A DNA stretch of 64,000 nt from Pseudoalteromonas prydzensis (GTDB taxonomy: Bacteria; Pseudomonadota; Gammaproteobacteria; Enterobacterales; Alteromonadaceae). Position 1 is the first letter of the stretch. Each line of letters opens with the position of its first letter. Location of the stretch: positions 248,001 through 312,000 of the forward strand of contig NZ_BDDT01000002.1 of the NCBI RefSeq assembly GCF_001661495.1, in the 5' to 3' direction. Below, one piece after another: positions 57,377-64,000 of the stretch. Made by a program: the position numbers and the translations under genes. Below the pieces are notes generated by a model. The model was given only the letters and a program-made list of their open reading frames with translations, was not told the origin of the DNA and did no database searches.

Positions 57377-58729
57377 TTACAATTTGATTAATTGCTCCCC
57401 CAAAACGGCATATTTTGCAGTGCCTTGCTCTCGTAAGATAAATGCGGCTGAACCATGGCGTTCAGGGATTGCAGAGTGCGTATTGTCACATTGATAGCTT
57501 ACCCAATCGGTTTGATTATTAAGCAGTGTGATATCTCCTGAAAAACAGCTGTAGCCTTGGCTTAATAGTTGCCGATATTTATCGCCAGATAGGTTTAATG
57601 GCTTAGTTAATAAGTAAGCTTTGCCAGCATCAAAGTTGAGCGTTTGCGCATCTAACTGAGTAAATCCTTGGCGAATGCTACTTATATCACCCAACTCATT
57701 TATTTTTGGATAACGGCCTTTGGCATTAATAGCAATGTCTGTGATATAGCTGCCTTGTGCACTGGTGACTGTTACATCATCAATGAGTAAATCCACCCAT
57801 GCATCTTTAGCATTAAACGGGAGCGCTTGATATGTAGCGATTTTTTGCTGCTGCCATTTACCGGATACTAATTCATCTATCATTTGGACATATAGCATTC
57901 GGTTAACTTTGCGAGCTACTTGGCGGTGTGGATCATTCGGATATGCTCCAGACTCGATGAGTATGGTGCTGATCCCCATTTCTGAAAACGTATCTCCAAA
58001 GCTACGATAAGAGTAACTATCGTTATATTTAGCTAGATGGCCCGGAATTTGTTGGTTTATAAGTTGGCTTAATTGCGCAATCAATTTCATGGCATTACCA
58101 CGACTTTCATTGATCTCACGCTGTGTATTATAGGCCGGAGCTAATACTGAAATAGTCGCAGGTAGGCCTTTTTCTCCCGCGCCATAATAGGCGTTTTGAT
58201 CGTGTAGGTTAAATGCAAAATCGGGCTTAAATGCTTTAGCTGCAGCCATTAATAACTGGCCTTCAGGTGTACGCTGTGCTTTAGCATCACGATTTAAGTC
58301 GACTCCTTGTGCATTAAAACGGGTTTGTAGCTGTGCACCATCAGGGTTGACCATGGGAATGATCATCAGTGATAGCTTAGTTTGCCAATGCTTACGCCAT
58401 TGCTCATTTTCAGCAGCGAGGGTATAGCTTAAAAAGTCCATTAATGCGACGCTTGCCGTATTTTCATCGCCATGCATTTGGCTCCACAGCATGACTTTAA
58501 TGGGGCCTGAGCCAATATAAAATGCATCAATGGATTTACCCAAGAATGATTTTCCTAGGTTTTTTCGCTCCAGAGCGCGGTGCTTCGCCAGTGAATCAAG
58601 TATAGGTGCAAGATCAGCCTGTTTAATCGCTGTTTTGTCTAAGCCATCAATAGAGTGTGTGGCGATGGGGGCCGCAGTTAAAGTGAATGAGCAACTAATT
58701 AAGCCAAGTAGAATGGTTTTACGGAACAT
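57377..58729 (-). CDS. Secreted M14-family zinc carboxypeptidase
   Basis: Exported peptidase, 450 residues, with signal peptide MFRKTILLGLISCSFTLTAA. Zinc ligands are in MHGDENTA (HxxE) and FNLHDQ; the substrate Arg/Asn are in GVDLNRD; the catalytic Glu is in LIESGAYPND. The C-terminal 130 residues are an additional domain of unknown role. The type resembles bacterial M14 peptidases acting on peptidoglycan or peptides. It is a single gene, convergent with nqrM. Confidence 0.92.
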   Translation of the reverse strand: MFRKTILLGLISCSFTLTAAPIATHSIDGLDKTAIKQADLAPILDSLAKHRALERKNLGKSFLGKSIDAFYIGSGPIKVMLWSQMHGDENTASVALMDFLSYTLAAENEQWRKHWQTKLSLMIIPMVNPDGAQLQTRFNAQGVDLNRDAKAQRTPEGQLLMAAAKAFKPDFAFNLHDQNAYYGAGEKGLPATISVLAPAYNTQREINESRGNAMKLIAQLSQLINQQIPGHLAKYNDSYSYRSFGDTFSEMGISTILIESGAYPNDPHRQVARKVNRMLYVQMIDELVSGKWQQQKIATYQALPFNAKDAWVDLLIDDVTVTSAQGSYITDIAINAKGRYPKINELGDISSIRQGFTQLDAQTLNFDAGKAYLLTKPLNLSGDKYRQLLSQGYSCFSGDITLLNNQTDWVSYQCDNTHSAIPERHGSAAFILREQGTAKYAVLGEQLIKL

Positions 58730-59038
58730 AGTGATATCCTGTTATTCTTATTTTCCAATGTAACAAGAATATAATATTTAACTGGATCGGTCTAAATTTA
58801 TTTTCATTTAAAACAAGTACAGCTTTTCGAAATGTGATGTTTCATTGGATATATTTTTAACTGCTTGTTTATAATCAATAATAATTAATTTGTAGACGGT
58901 TTTGTGTACAATTTGACTGATTTTTATGGCTGAAATTTAGACTAAAGTCTATGGGTTAATTTTTTTCATCTATCAGATTTATTTTTATCAGTTGTCAGCT
59001 TTGAGCTATTACACTAAATTTAGTTTCAAGGAAGCGAA
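58730..59038. other. AT-rich non-coding region before the 152-bp repeats
   Basis: About 310 bp, very AT-rich. A TTGACT at 58913-58918 and a small palindrome AGACTAAAGTCT at about 58939 could belong to a plus-strand promoter reading into the repeats. No gene was found. Confidence 0.4.
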
Positions 59039-59080
59039 ATGAACAAGCCGCTTACAAAGAATCTTTATAATTGTGTGTGA
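59039..59080 (+). CDS. Possible 13-residue leader peptide
   Basis: ATG at 59039 with AAGGAAG four to five bases upstream opens a frame MNKPLTKNLYNCV and then TGA. The second half (NLYNCV, stop) lies inside the first unit of the tandem repeat, and a terminator-like hairpin begins about 14 bp after the stop, which is the layout of a leader peptide before an attenuator. The later repeat units keep NLYNCV-stop but not the ATG, so this may be chance. Confidence 0.3.
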   Translation: MNKPLTKNLYNCV

Positions 59081-59210
59081 AGATGTTGTCAAAGGCGGTT
59101 CAAGTTTAGTGGCTACTAAGCTTGGACTGTTTTTATTTTACTGCCACATGATTAGATGAACAGATTGTTCGTCAACAAATTTACAATGTGTACTGAACTA
59201 CACTAAAACT
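59059..59210 (+). repeat. 152-bp tandem repeat, unit 1
   Basis: It starts with GAATCTTTATAATTGTGTGT, then a hairpin GGTTCAAGTTTAGT / ACTAAGCTTGGACT followed by TTTTTATTTT, then a second small hairpin GATGAAC / GTTCGTC. The upstream flank differs from the inner unit ends, so the array begins here. Confidence 0.9.
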
Positions 59211-59363
59211 GAATCTTTATAATTGTGTGTGAAGATGTTGTCAAAAAGACAGTTCAAGTTTAGTTAAACTGAGCTTGAACTGCTTTTATTTTACTGCCAC
59301 GCGATTAGATGAACTTATTGTTCATCAGCGAATCTACAATATGTATTAAACAATACTAGAACC
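59211..59363 (+). repeat. 152-bp tandem repeat, unit 2
   Basis: Same layout, 153 bp. The hairpin is AGTTCAAGTTTAGT / AACTGAGCTTGAACT: the arms differ from unit 1 at several places, yet pairing is kept by matching changes on both sides or by G-U pairs. A T-rich tail CTTTTATTTT follows. Second hairpin GATGAAC / GTTCATC. Confidence 0.9.
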
Positions 59364-59515
59364 GAATCTTTATAATTGTGTGTGAAGATGTTGTCAAAGG
59401 CGGTTCAAGTTTAGTGGCTACTAAGCTTGAACTGTTTTTATTTTACTGCCACGCGATTAGATGAACTTATTGTTCATCAATGAATTTACAATATGTATTA
59501 AACAATACTAGAACC
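59364..59515 (+). repeat. 152-bp tandem repeat, unit 3
   Basis: Nearly identical to unit 1 in the first half and to unit 2 in the second half. It contains the terminator-like hairpin ending CTTGAACTGTTTTTATTTT and the GATGAAC / GTTCATC hairpin, then GTATTAAACAATAC before unit 4. Confidence 0.9.
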
Positions 59516-59606
59516 GAATCTTTATAATTGTGTGTGAAGATGTTGTCAAAGGCGGTTCAAGTTTAGTGGTTACTAAGCTTGGGCTGTTTTTATTTTCTTT
59601 AATCTA
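59516..59606 (+). repeat. 152-bp tandem repeat, unit 4 (partial)
   Basis: Only the first 90 bp are present: the conserved TATAATTGTGTGTGAAGATG stretch and the hairpin with its T-rich tail. The second half is missing, so the array ends with the terminator-like part. Confidence 0.88.
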
Positions 59607-59629
59607 CAATTATCACAATGTTTTTTATA

Positions 59630-59653
59630 AAGCGCCTTAAGGCGCTTTTTTTA
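59630..59653 (+). terminator. Intrinsic terminator after the repeat array
   Basis: AAGCGCC and GGCGCTT pair around TTAA, followed by a T-run. It isolates the repeat array from the cyo operon. Confidence 0.92.
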
Positions 59654-59704
59654 TGGCTAAAAGCCTCGCTTAGCTAAAAATTTAGCCGACTTGGTAGTTT
59701 TTCA

Positions 59705-59733
59705 CTTGTAGCTTGTGTTGACTTTGTTATAAT
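59705..59733 (+). promoter_or_regulatory. Candidate promoter of the cyo leader and operon
   Basis: TATAAT at 59728-59733 with CTTGTA at 59705-59710, spacing 17. The -10 box is perfect and the -35 box weak. The transcript would start near 59740 and carry a leader of about 755 bases before cyoA. Confidence 0.6.
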
Positions 59734-59743
59734 CCTCCCGAAA

Positions 59744-59761
59744 TTTCAGTAATTACTGAAA
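59744..59761. promoter_or_regulatory. 18-bp perfect palindrome at the cyo start site
   Basis: TTTCAGTAATTACTGAAA is a perfect palindrome just after the predicted transcription start. Its place suits a repressor operator. The regulator is unknown. Confidence 0.65.
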
Positions 59762-59766
59762 CTTTA

Positions 59767-59780
59767 TTGATGCAAATCAT
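59767..59780. promoter_or_regulatory. FNR-like box
   Basis: TTGATGCAAATCAT matches the FNR/Anr consensus TTGATNNNNATCAA except for the last base. It is downstream of the predicted promoter, as expected for repression of an aerobic oxidase under low oxygen. Confidence 0.6.
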
Positions 59781-59847
59781 ATCAACAAAGTGAATAATAG
59801 CGTAGCGCTGTTATTTGCGTGTTACTAAATCTGTAAGGTCAGTACGT

Positions 59848-60258
59848 TTGAACTCAAAAAAGTGTCCACAAGCAACTCAGCAAACAACGTTTACACGTTG
59901 GCAGCTGCGTGCGCGTGCATTTTTTGCCGGACGTGAATTGTTCTCTGCATTAGTAATTTTATTAATTAACTCCGCCATGTTAGTAAATGGTAGTGTTGAA
60001 GATGCAACAGAGTTAAAAGGGTTATTAACTGAAGGGGCTGTAGAGTCATCTTTAATTAATGTATTGAGCTTTTTAACGTATCCCGTTGTTTCATGCCAGT
60101 TGCTAATTGGTTTATGTTGGTTGATTTTTCACTTTTTTCCAGCGCGTCGTGCTGGAGTTATTTTACGTAAAGCTGCCTTTGCTTTTCGTGCTCCTAAAAC
60201 ATCACTTGTTGTACACAGCGCTCATGGCTGTCGTGCTCCACCCCTTGTATTTGGTTGA
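59848..60258 (+). CDS. Putative membrane-inserted arrest (leader) peptide of cyo
   Basis: Not a known family to me. The 136 residues have a basic N-terminus, two hydrophobic segments (about 31-47 and 71-97), then a basic tail ending HGCRAPPLVFG and stop. R129-A130-P131-P132 matches the RAPP motif of ApdA/ApdP-type arrest peptides and is like the GIRAGP end of SecM. The 35 residues between segment 2 and the RAPP equal the length of the ribosome tunnel. The start is TTG at 59848 with AAGG nine bases upstream; a TTG at 59815 has no such site. cyoA follows after 237 bp. Confidence 0.6.
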   Translation: MNSKKCPQATQQTTFTRWQLRARAFFAGRELFSALVILLINSAMLVNGSVEDATELKGLLTEGAVESSLINVLSFLTYPVVSCQLLIGLCWLIFHFFPARRAGVILRKAAFAFRAPKTSLVVHSAHGCRAPPLVFG

Positions 60259-60495
60259 ACGCTACGCGTTATTAATGACCAAATTGGGTTAGTCGCTTAC
60301 TAATTTCATTGCTTCACTAATAATGCTCAGCCGCAGTGTGTCTGCGATTCGGCCACCCCTATTAAATTTCCTTAATGTTTAAATTTGTAGCTACACGTTT
60401 AAAGCACGTTAGGAATAGTTTAAATCGTTGTTCTGACCTATTGGTATTCTTGGGTAAGGCAGCACACGTCTAATTTTAGGTTGTAGGATAGTCCT
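60259..60495 (+). promoter_or_regulatory. cyo leader RNA between leader peptide and cyoA
   Basis: 237 bp with no gene. A hairpin CGCAG-TGTGT-CTGCG within GCC..GGC lies at 60330-60353 without a T-run. The cyoA Shine-Dalgarno AGGA (60485-60488) can pair with TCCT (60492-60495) just before the TTG start codon, so translation may be held back by a small hairpin. Confidence 0.45.
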
Positions 60496-61419
60496 TTGTT
60501 AATTCGAAACCTCTGTAATATTGCTCTGGGCACCACTGTGCTCGCACTAACTGGCTGTAAAGGCGGGGTGCTTGATCCCAAAGGGCAAATTGGGATAGAT
60601 GAAAAAAATCTGATCATTATAGCCACAGTGCTGATGCTCATTGTGGTTATTCCCGTCATCGTGATGACCTTGTATTTCGCATGGAAGTATCGCGATGGCC
60701 AAGATCAGCAAATTTATGCGCCAAAATGGGCTCACTCAGGAAAAATTGAAGCCGCAGTCTGGGCCATTCCTATTGTGATAGTAATTGTCTTAGGTGTTAT
60801 TACTTGGCAATCAACGCAACAGCTTGACCCTTATAAACCGCTTGAAGGTAAAGGTAAGCACCTAACTGTTGAAGTCGTGTCGCTGAATTGGAAATGGCTG
60901 TTTATTTATCCTGAGCAAGGTATTGCGACGGTGAACGAATTAGTTTTCCCAGCCAATGTACCGGTGGAATATAAAATCACCTCAGAAAGCACCATGAATT
61001 CATTTTTCATCCCACAACTAGGTAGTCAAATCTACTCGATGGCGGGCATGGAAACTAAGTTGCATTTAATTGCCAATGAGCCCGGTACGTTTAAAGGTTT
61101 TTCAGCTAACTACAGCGGCGCAGGCTTTACCGGTATGAAATTTAATGCCATCGCTATGCCAACGCAAGCTGACTTTGATAGCTGGGTAAGCAAGGTGAAA
61201 AGCGAGTCAAACACGCTTTCTAAAGCGGATTATGATGCACTGGCGCAACCGAGTGAAAACAACCCTGTGACTTATTTTGGTGATGTAGAAGAGGGCTTGT
61301 TTCACACCATCGTTATGAAATATATGCAGGCTCATGGTGATATGAACAAGATGCACAAAGCAATGCCTGAGCATAGCGGCCATGCAAATCACACAATGCA
61401 CAGCGAGGGTGAGAAATAA
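60496..61419 (+). CDS. cyoA: Cytochrome bo3 quinol oxidase subunit II
   Basis: Lipoprotein subunit of the haem-copper quinol oxidase, 307 residues. The lipobox LALTGC gives a lipidated Cys near 21; two helices follow ([20 protein letters not shown] and [20 protein letters not shown]), then a periplasmic cupredoxin-like domain. The CuA cysteines are absent, which shows quinol and not cytochrome c as donor. The start is TTG at 60496 with AGGA seven bases upstream. The C-terminus is His-rich. In E. coli this protein needs YidC and Sec for insertion. cyoB follows after 2 bp. Confidence 0.95.
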   Translation: MLIRNLCNIALGTTVLALTGCKGGVLDPKGQIGIDEKNLIIIATVLMLIVVIPVIVMTLYFAWKYRDGQDQQIYAPKWAHSGKIEAAVWAIPIVIVIVLGVITWQSTQQLDPYKPLEGKGKHLTVEVVSLNWKWLFIYPEQGIATVNELVFPANVPVEYKITSESTMNSFFIPQLGSQIYSMAGMETKLHLIANEPGTFKGFSANYSGAGFTGMKFNAIAMPTQADFDSWVSKVKSESNTLSKADYDALAQPSENNPVTYFGDVEEGLFHTIVMKYMQAHGDMNKMHKAMPEHSGHANHTMHSEGEK

Positions 61420-61421
61420 TT

Positions 61422-63425
61422 ATGTCGTTACTTGGAAAATTAACATTAGATGCTATTCCGTTCCATGAACCTATTTTGATGGTGACAATGGCGGTAGTAG
61501 TGATTGCAGCAGCATTGATTGCAGCTTTGGTCACAAAATATAAAAAGTGGGGTGTGCTTTGGCACGACTGGATCACCTCAATCGATCATAAACGCTTAGG
61601 CGTGATGTACATCATTCTTGCCTTGATCATGCTGTTTCGTGGTTTCTCCGATGCCATTATGATGCGAGCCCAATTGGCACTTGCAACAGGCGGCGCAACG
61701 GGTTATTTGCCGCCAGAGCATTATGACCAAATTTTCACCGCACATGGGGTGATCATGATCATCTTTATGGCAATGCCATTTATGATTGGTTTAATGAACA
61801 TTGTCTTACCACTGCAAATTGGTGCGCGTGATGTGGCATTTCCATTTTTAAATAACTTAAGTTTTTGGTTAACTGCCGGCGGTGCAATATTAATTAATAT
61901 TTCATTGTTTTGTGGTGAGTTTGCAAAAACAGGTTGGGTGGCCTATCCACCGCTATCGGAGATGTCTTTCAGCCCTGGGGTCGGGGTCGATTATTATATT
62001 TGGGCGCTGCAGATATCCGGTATTGGTACACTGTTAACGGCGGTAAACTTTTTAGTGACTGTGTTTAAAATGCGTGCCCCTGGTATGCGTTTAATGCAAA
62101 TGCCTATTTTCACCTGGACATGTACGTGGGCAAATATCTTAATTGCGGCATCATTCCCAATCTTAACGGCAGTGTTGACTATGTTAACGCTGGACCGTTA
62201 TTTAGATTTCCATTTCTTTACTAATGAAGCGGGCGGTAACGCCATGATGTACATCAACCTGTTTTGGGCTTGGGGTCATCCTGAAGTGTATATCTTGATT
62301 TTACCTGCGTTTGGTATTTTCTCTGAAGTTATCTCGACCTTTACCGGTAAACGTTTATTTGGTTATAAATCTATGGTTTATGCCAGCGGTGCAATTTCTA
62401 TCTTAGGTTTTATTGTTTGGTTACACCATTTCTTCACTATGGGGTCCAGCGCCAACGTTAACGCCTTCTTTGGCGTAATGACCATGGTCATTGCGGTGCC
62501 CACCGGCGTAAAACTGTTTAACTGGTTATTTACTATTTACCGTGGCCGTTTACGGATCACAGTTCCAGTGCTTTGGACGCTTGGCTTTATGGTGACCTTT
62601 ACCATAGGCGGGATGACCGGGGTATTACTGGCAATTCCAGGTGCTGATTATGTATTACACAACAGCCTATTCCTGATTGCGCATTTCCATAACACCATCA
62701 TAGGTGGTGCGGTATTTGGATACCTGGCTGGTTTTGCATTTTGGTTCCCCAAAGCAATGGGCTTTAAACTGCACGAAGGGTGGGGTAAGGCGTCTTTCTG
62801 GTGTTGGTTAATTGGTTTCTTTGTTGCATTTATGCCGCTATACGTTCTTGGTTTCTTAGGTATGACGCGTCGCTTAAACCACACAAATAATCCAGATTGG
62901 AATATTTGGTTGTACATTGCTTTTGTTGGTGCAGTGATCATTATGTTTGGTATTTTGTTCCAAGTTGTGCAGCTTATTGTCAGCTTTAAAAACCGTGAAG
63001 CACTAAAAGATACAACTGGCGATCCGTGGAATGGTCACACGCTTGAGTGGTCAACATCGTCACCGCCACAATACTATAACTTCGCTACGATACCGCATGT
63101 GCACGATATCGATACTTGGACTGATATGAAAGAGAAAGGCCAAGCGTATCAGCAAAAGTCGAGTTACGCGCCTATCCATATGCCAAAAAATACCGCGGCA
63201 GGGGTGATGATGAGTGCCTGTTTTACCACATTCTGTTTTGCCATGATCTGGCATATTTGGTGGTTGGCAATTGTCGGTGTTATTGCTGGGATCACAGTAT
63301 TCTTTAAACGCTGTTACACCAGCGATGTTGATTACTACGTGCAACCAGAAGAAATTCTTGAAATTGAAAGTGCACATAATGCCAGTGCCACAACATTTAA
63401 CCAAGGTAAGGAGTTCAGCGCATGA
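61422..63425 (+). CDS. cyoB: Cytochrome bo3 quinol oxidase subunit I
   Basis: Catalytic, proton-pumping haem-copper subunit, 667 residues with about 15 helices. [17 protein letters not shown] contains the CuB His and the cross-linked Tyr, HHFFTMG has two further CuB His, and HFHNTIIGG supplies haem ligands. [17 protein letters not shown] is typical. Its stop overlaps the cyoC start by 4 bp. Confidence 0.97.
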   Translation: MSLLGKLTLDAIPFHEPILMVTMAVVVIAAALIAALVTKYKKWGVLWHDWITSIDHKRLGVMYIILALIMLFRGFSDAIMMRAQLALATGGATGYLPPEHYDQIFTAHGVIMIIFMAMPFMIGLMNIVLPLQIGARDVAFPFLNNLSFWLTAGGAILINISLFCGEFAKTGWVAYPPLSEMSFSPGVGVDYYIWALQISGIGTLLTAVNFLVTVFKMRAPGMRLMQMPIFTWTCTWANILIAASFPILTAVLTMLTLDRYLDFHFFTNEAGGNAMMYINLFWAWGHPEVYILILPAFGIFSEVISTFTGKRLFGYKSMVYASGAISILGFIVWLHHFFTMGSSANVNAFFGVMTMVIAVPTGVKLFNWLFTIYRGRLRITVPVLWTLGFMVTFTIGGMTGVLLAIPGADYVLHNSLFLIAHFHNTIIGGAVFGYLAGFAFWFPKAMGFKLHEGWGKASFWCWLIGFFVAFMPLYVLGFLGMTRRLNHTNNPDWNIWLYIAFVGAVIIMFGILFQVVQLIVSFKNREALKDTTGDPWNGHTLEWSTSSPPQYYNFATIPHVHDIDTWTDMKEKGQAYQQKSSYAPIHMPKNTAAGVMMSACFTTFCFAMIWHIWWLAIVGVIAGITVFFKRCYTSDVDYYVQPEEILEIESAHNASATTFNQGKEFSA

Positions 63426-64000
63426 GTTCGATCCCTGCTGATATAAATATCATCAATCATGATGCCCATGCTCACGAGCATCATGATACTGGTGGTGACA
63501 CGGTATTTGGTTTTTGGCTTTATCTAATGACCGACTGCTTGTTATTTGCCTCATTTTTTGCAACCTACGCTGTGCTTTATATGAACACTGCCGGTGGCGT
63601 ATCTGGCAAAGATATTTTTGAACTGGATTTTGTAGCGGTTGAAACTGCTGCGTTACTACTGAGTAGTATTACCTTTGGTTTTGCGATGATTTCAGCGCAT
63701 GCGCAAAAAAAAGCCGCTACCTTAACTTGGTTGGCTGTAACTTTTGCCTTTGGCGTGGTGTTTATCTCCATGGAAGTCTATGAATTTCATCATTTAATTT
63801 CTCATGGTAATGGCCCGCAGCGCAGCGCATTTTTAACTTCTTTCTTCTCGTTAGTGGGTTTGCATGGCCTGCACGTAACTGCTGGCCTAATTTGGATGGC
63901 GACGATGATGATTGAAGTATCACGTCGTGGTTTAAAGCCTGCTACTGTCACCCGTTTAAGCTGTTTAAGTTTGTTCTGGCACTTTTTAGATGTGGTGTGG
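63422..64000 (+). CDS. cyoC: Cytochrome bo3 quinol oxidase subunit III (cut by window end)
   Basis: 193 codons are visible, close to the full length of about 204. The start is ATG at 63422, overlapping cyoB by 4 bp. The N-terminus is His-rich ([14 protein letters not shown]), followed by five helices with [20 protein letters not shown] and [14 protein letters not shown], typical of subunit III of quinol oxidases. cyoD and cyoE are expected beyond the window. Confidence 0.95.
   Translation, partial: MSSIPADINIINHDAHAHEHHDTGGDTVFGFWLYLMTDCLLFASFFATYAVLYMNTAGGVSGKDIFELDFVAVETAALLLSSITFGFAMISAHAQKKAATLTWLAVTFAFGVVFISMEVYEFHHLISHGNGPQRSAFLTSFFSLVGLHGLHVTAGLIWMATMMIEVSRRGLKPATVTRLSCLSLFWHFLDVVW

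Noticed and set aside
59059..59606. Tandem repeats considered as a CRISPR array
   Set aside because: Units are contiguous 152-bp copies, with no short repeat/unique spacer pattern and no cas genes.
59059..59606. Repeats considered as tRNA genes
   Set aside because: No cloverleaf, no T-loop consensus and no CCA end; the hairpins look like terminators.
60496..63425. cyoAB considered as an aa3-type cytochrome c oxidase
   Set aside because: Subunit II lacks the CuA cysteines and carries a lipobox, as in quinol oxidases.

Overview
The window looks like chromosomal DNA of a marine gammaproteobacterium of the order Alteromonadales, most likely Pseudoalteromonas or a near relative (inference from gene content and gene order, not from a search). 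The pointers are a complete Na+-NQR operon with apbE and nqrM, erpA close to hemL and a ClC gene, ytjB divergent from serB, serA-rpiA-fau together, yajG close to ampG, a moderately low GC content, and several cyclic-di-GMP signalling proteins. No rRNA, tRNA or CRISPR array was seen.

Layout. 1-14460 is mainly core: a truncated sensor kinase, prfC, argS, pdxH, a TatD-family nuclease, ytjB, serB, a large PilZ protein, a divergent radA and an exported protein of unknown function. 14461-17960 is an accessory island: two consecutive integron-type gene cassettes (a small membrane protein and a nucleotidyl-cyclase-like protein), a Phd/RelE-type toxin-antitoxin pair, and two decayed 3' ends of group II introns, closed by a heptamer repeat array against serA. 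17961-35400 carries serA, rpiA, fau, a secreted S10 peptidase, a response-regulator diguanylate cyclase, glnK-amtB behind a sigma-54 promoter with an NtrC site, mrcB, a chemoreceptor, hemL, pyrB, hemJ and a ClC transporter. 35590-49730 has an MHYT-PAS-GGDEF protein, erpA, an RND efflux pair, an XRE regulator, ampG/cyclophilin/yajG/rlmG, an AlkB-like oxygenase, a BolA protein and fabV. 50099-57315 is nqrABCDEF-apbE-nqrM. 57377-58729 is an M14 peptidase. 58730-59653 is non-coding and dominated by a 152-bp tandem repeat. 59705 to the end is the cyoABC quinol oxidase operon with a long leader.

How the genes work together. The respiratory theme is strong: Na+-NQR feeds quinol, cyo oxidises it, and apbE/nqrM mature the NQR complex. 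A c-di-GMP theme links two diguanylate cyclases with a PilZ protein. Serine synthesis (serA, serB) and haem synthesis (hemL, hemJ) are each split over two nearby loci.

The most promising undescribed features are: (1) a 136-residue leader reading frame before cyoA that has two membrane segments and ends in Gly-Cys-Arg-Ala-Pro-Pro four codons before the stop, with the layout of a ribosome-arrest peptide; (2) the four-copy 152-bp repeat, in which each unit has a terminator-like hairpin that is kept by compensating base changes; (3) the cassette and group II intron relic island; (4) three heptanucleotide arrays with different but related units. All are sequence-based proposals and are untested.
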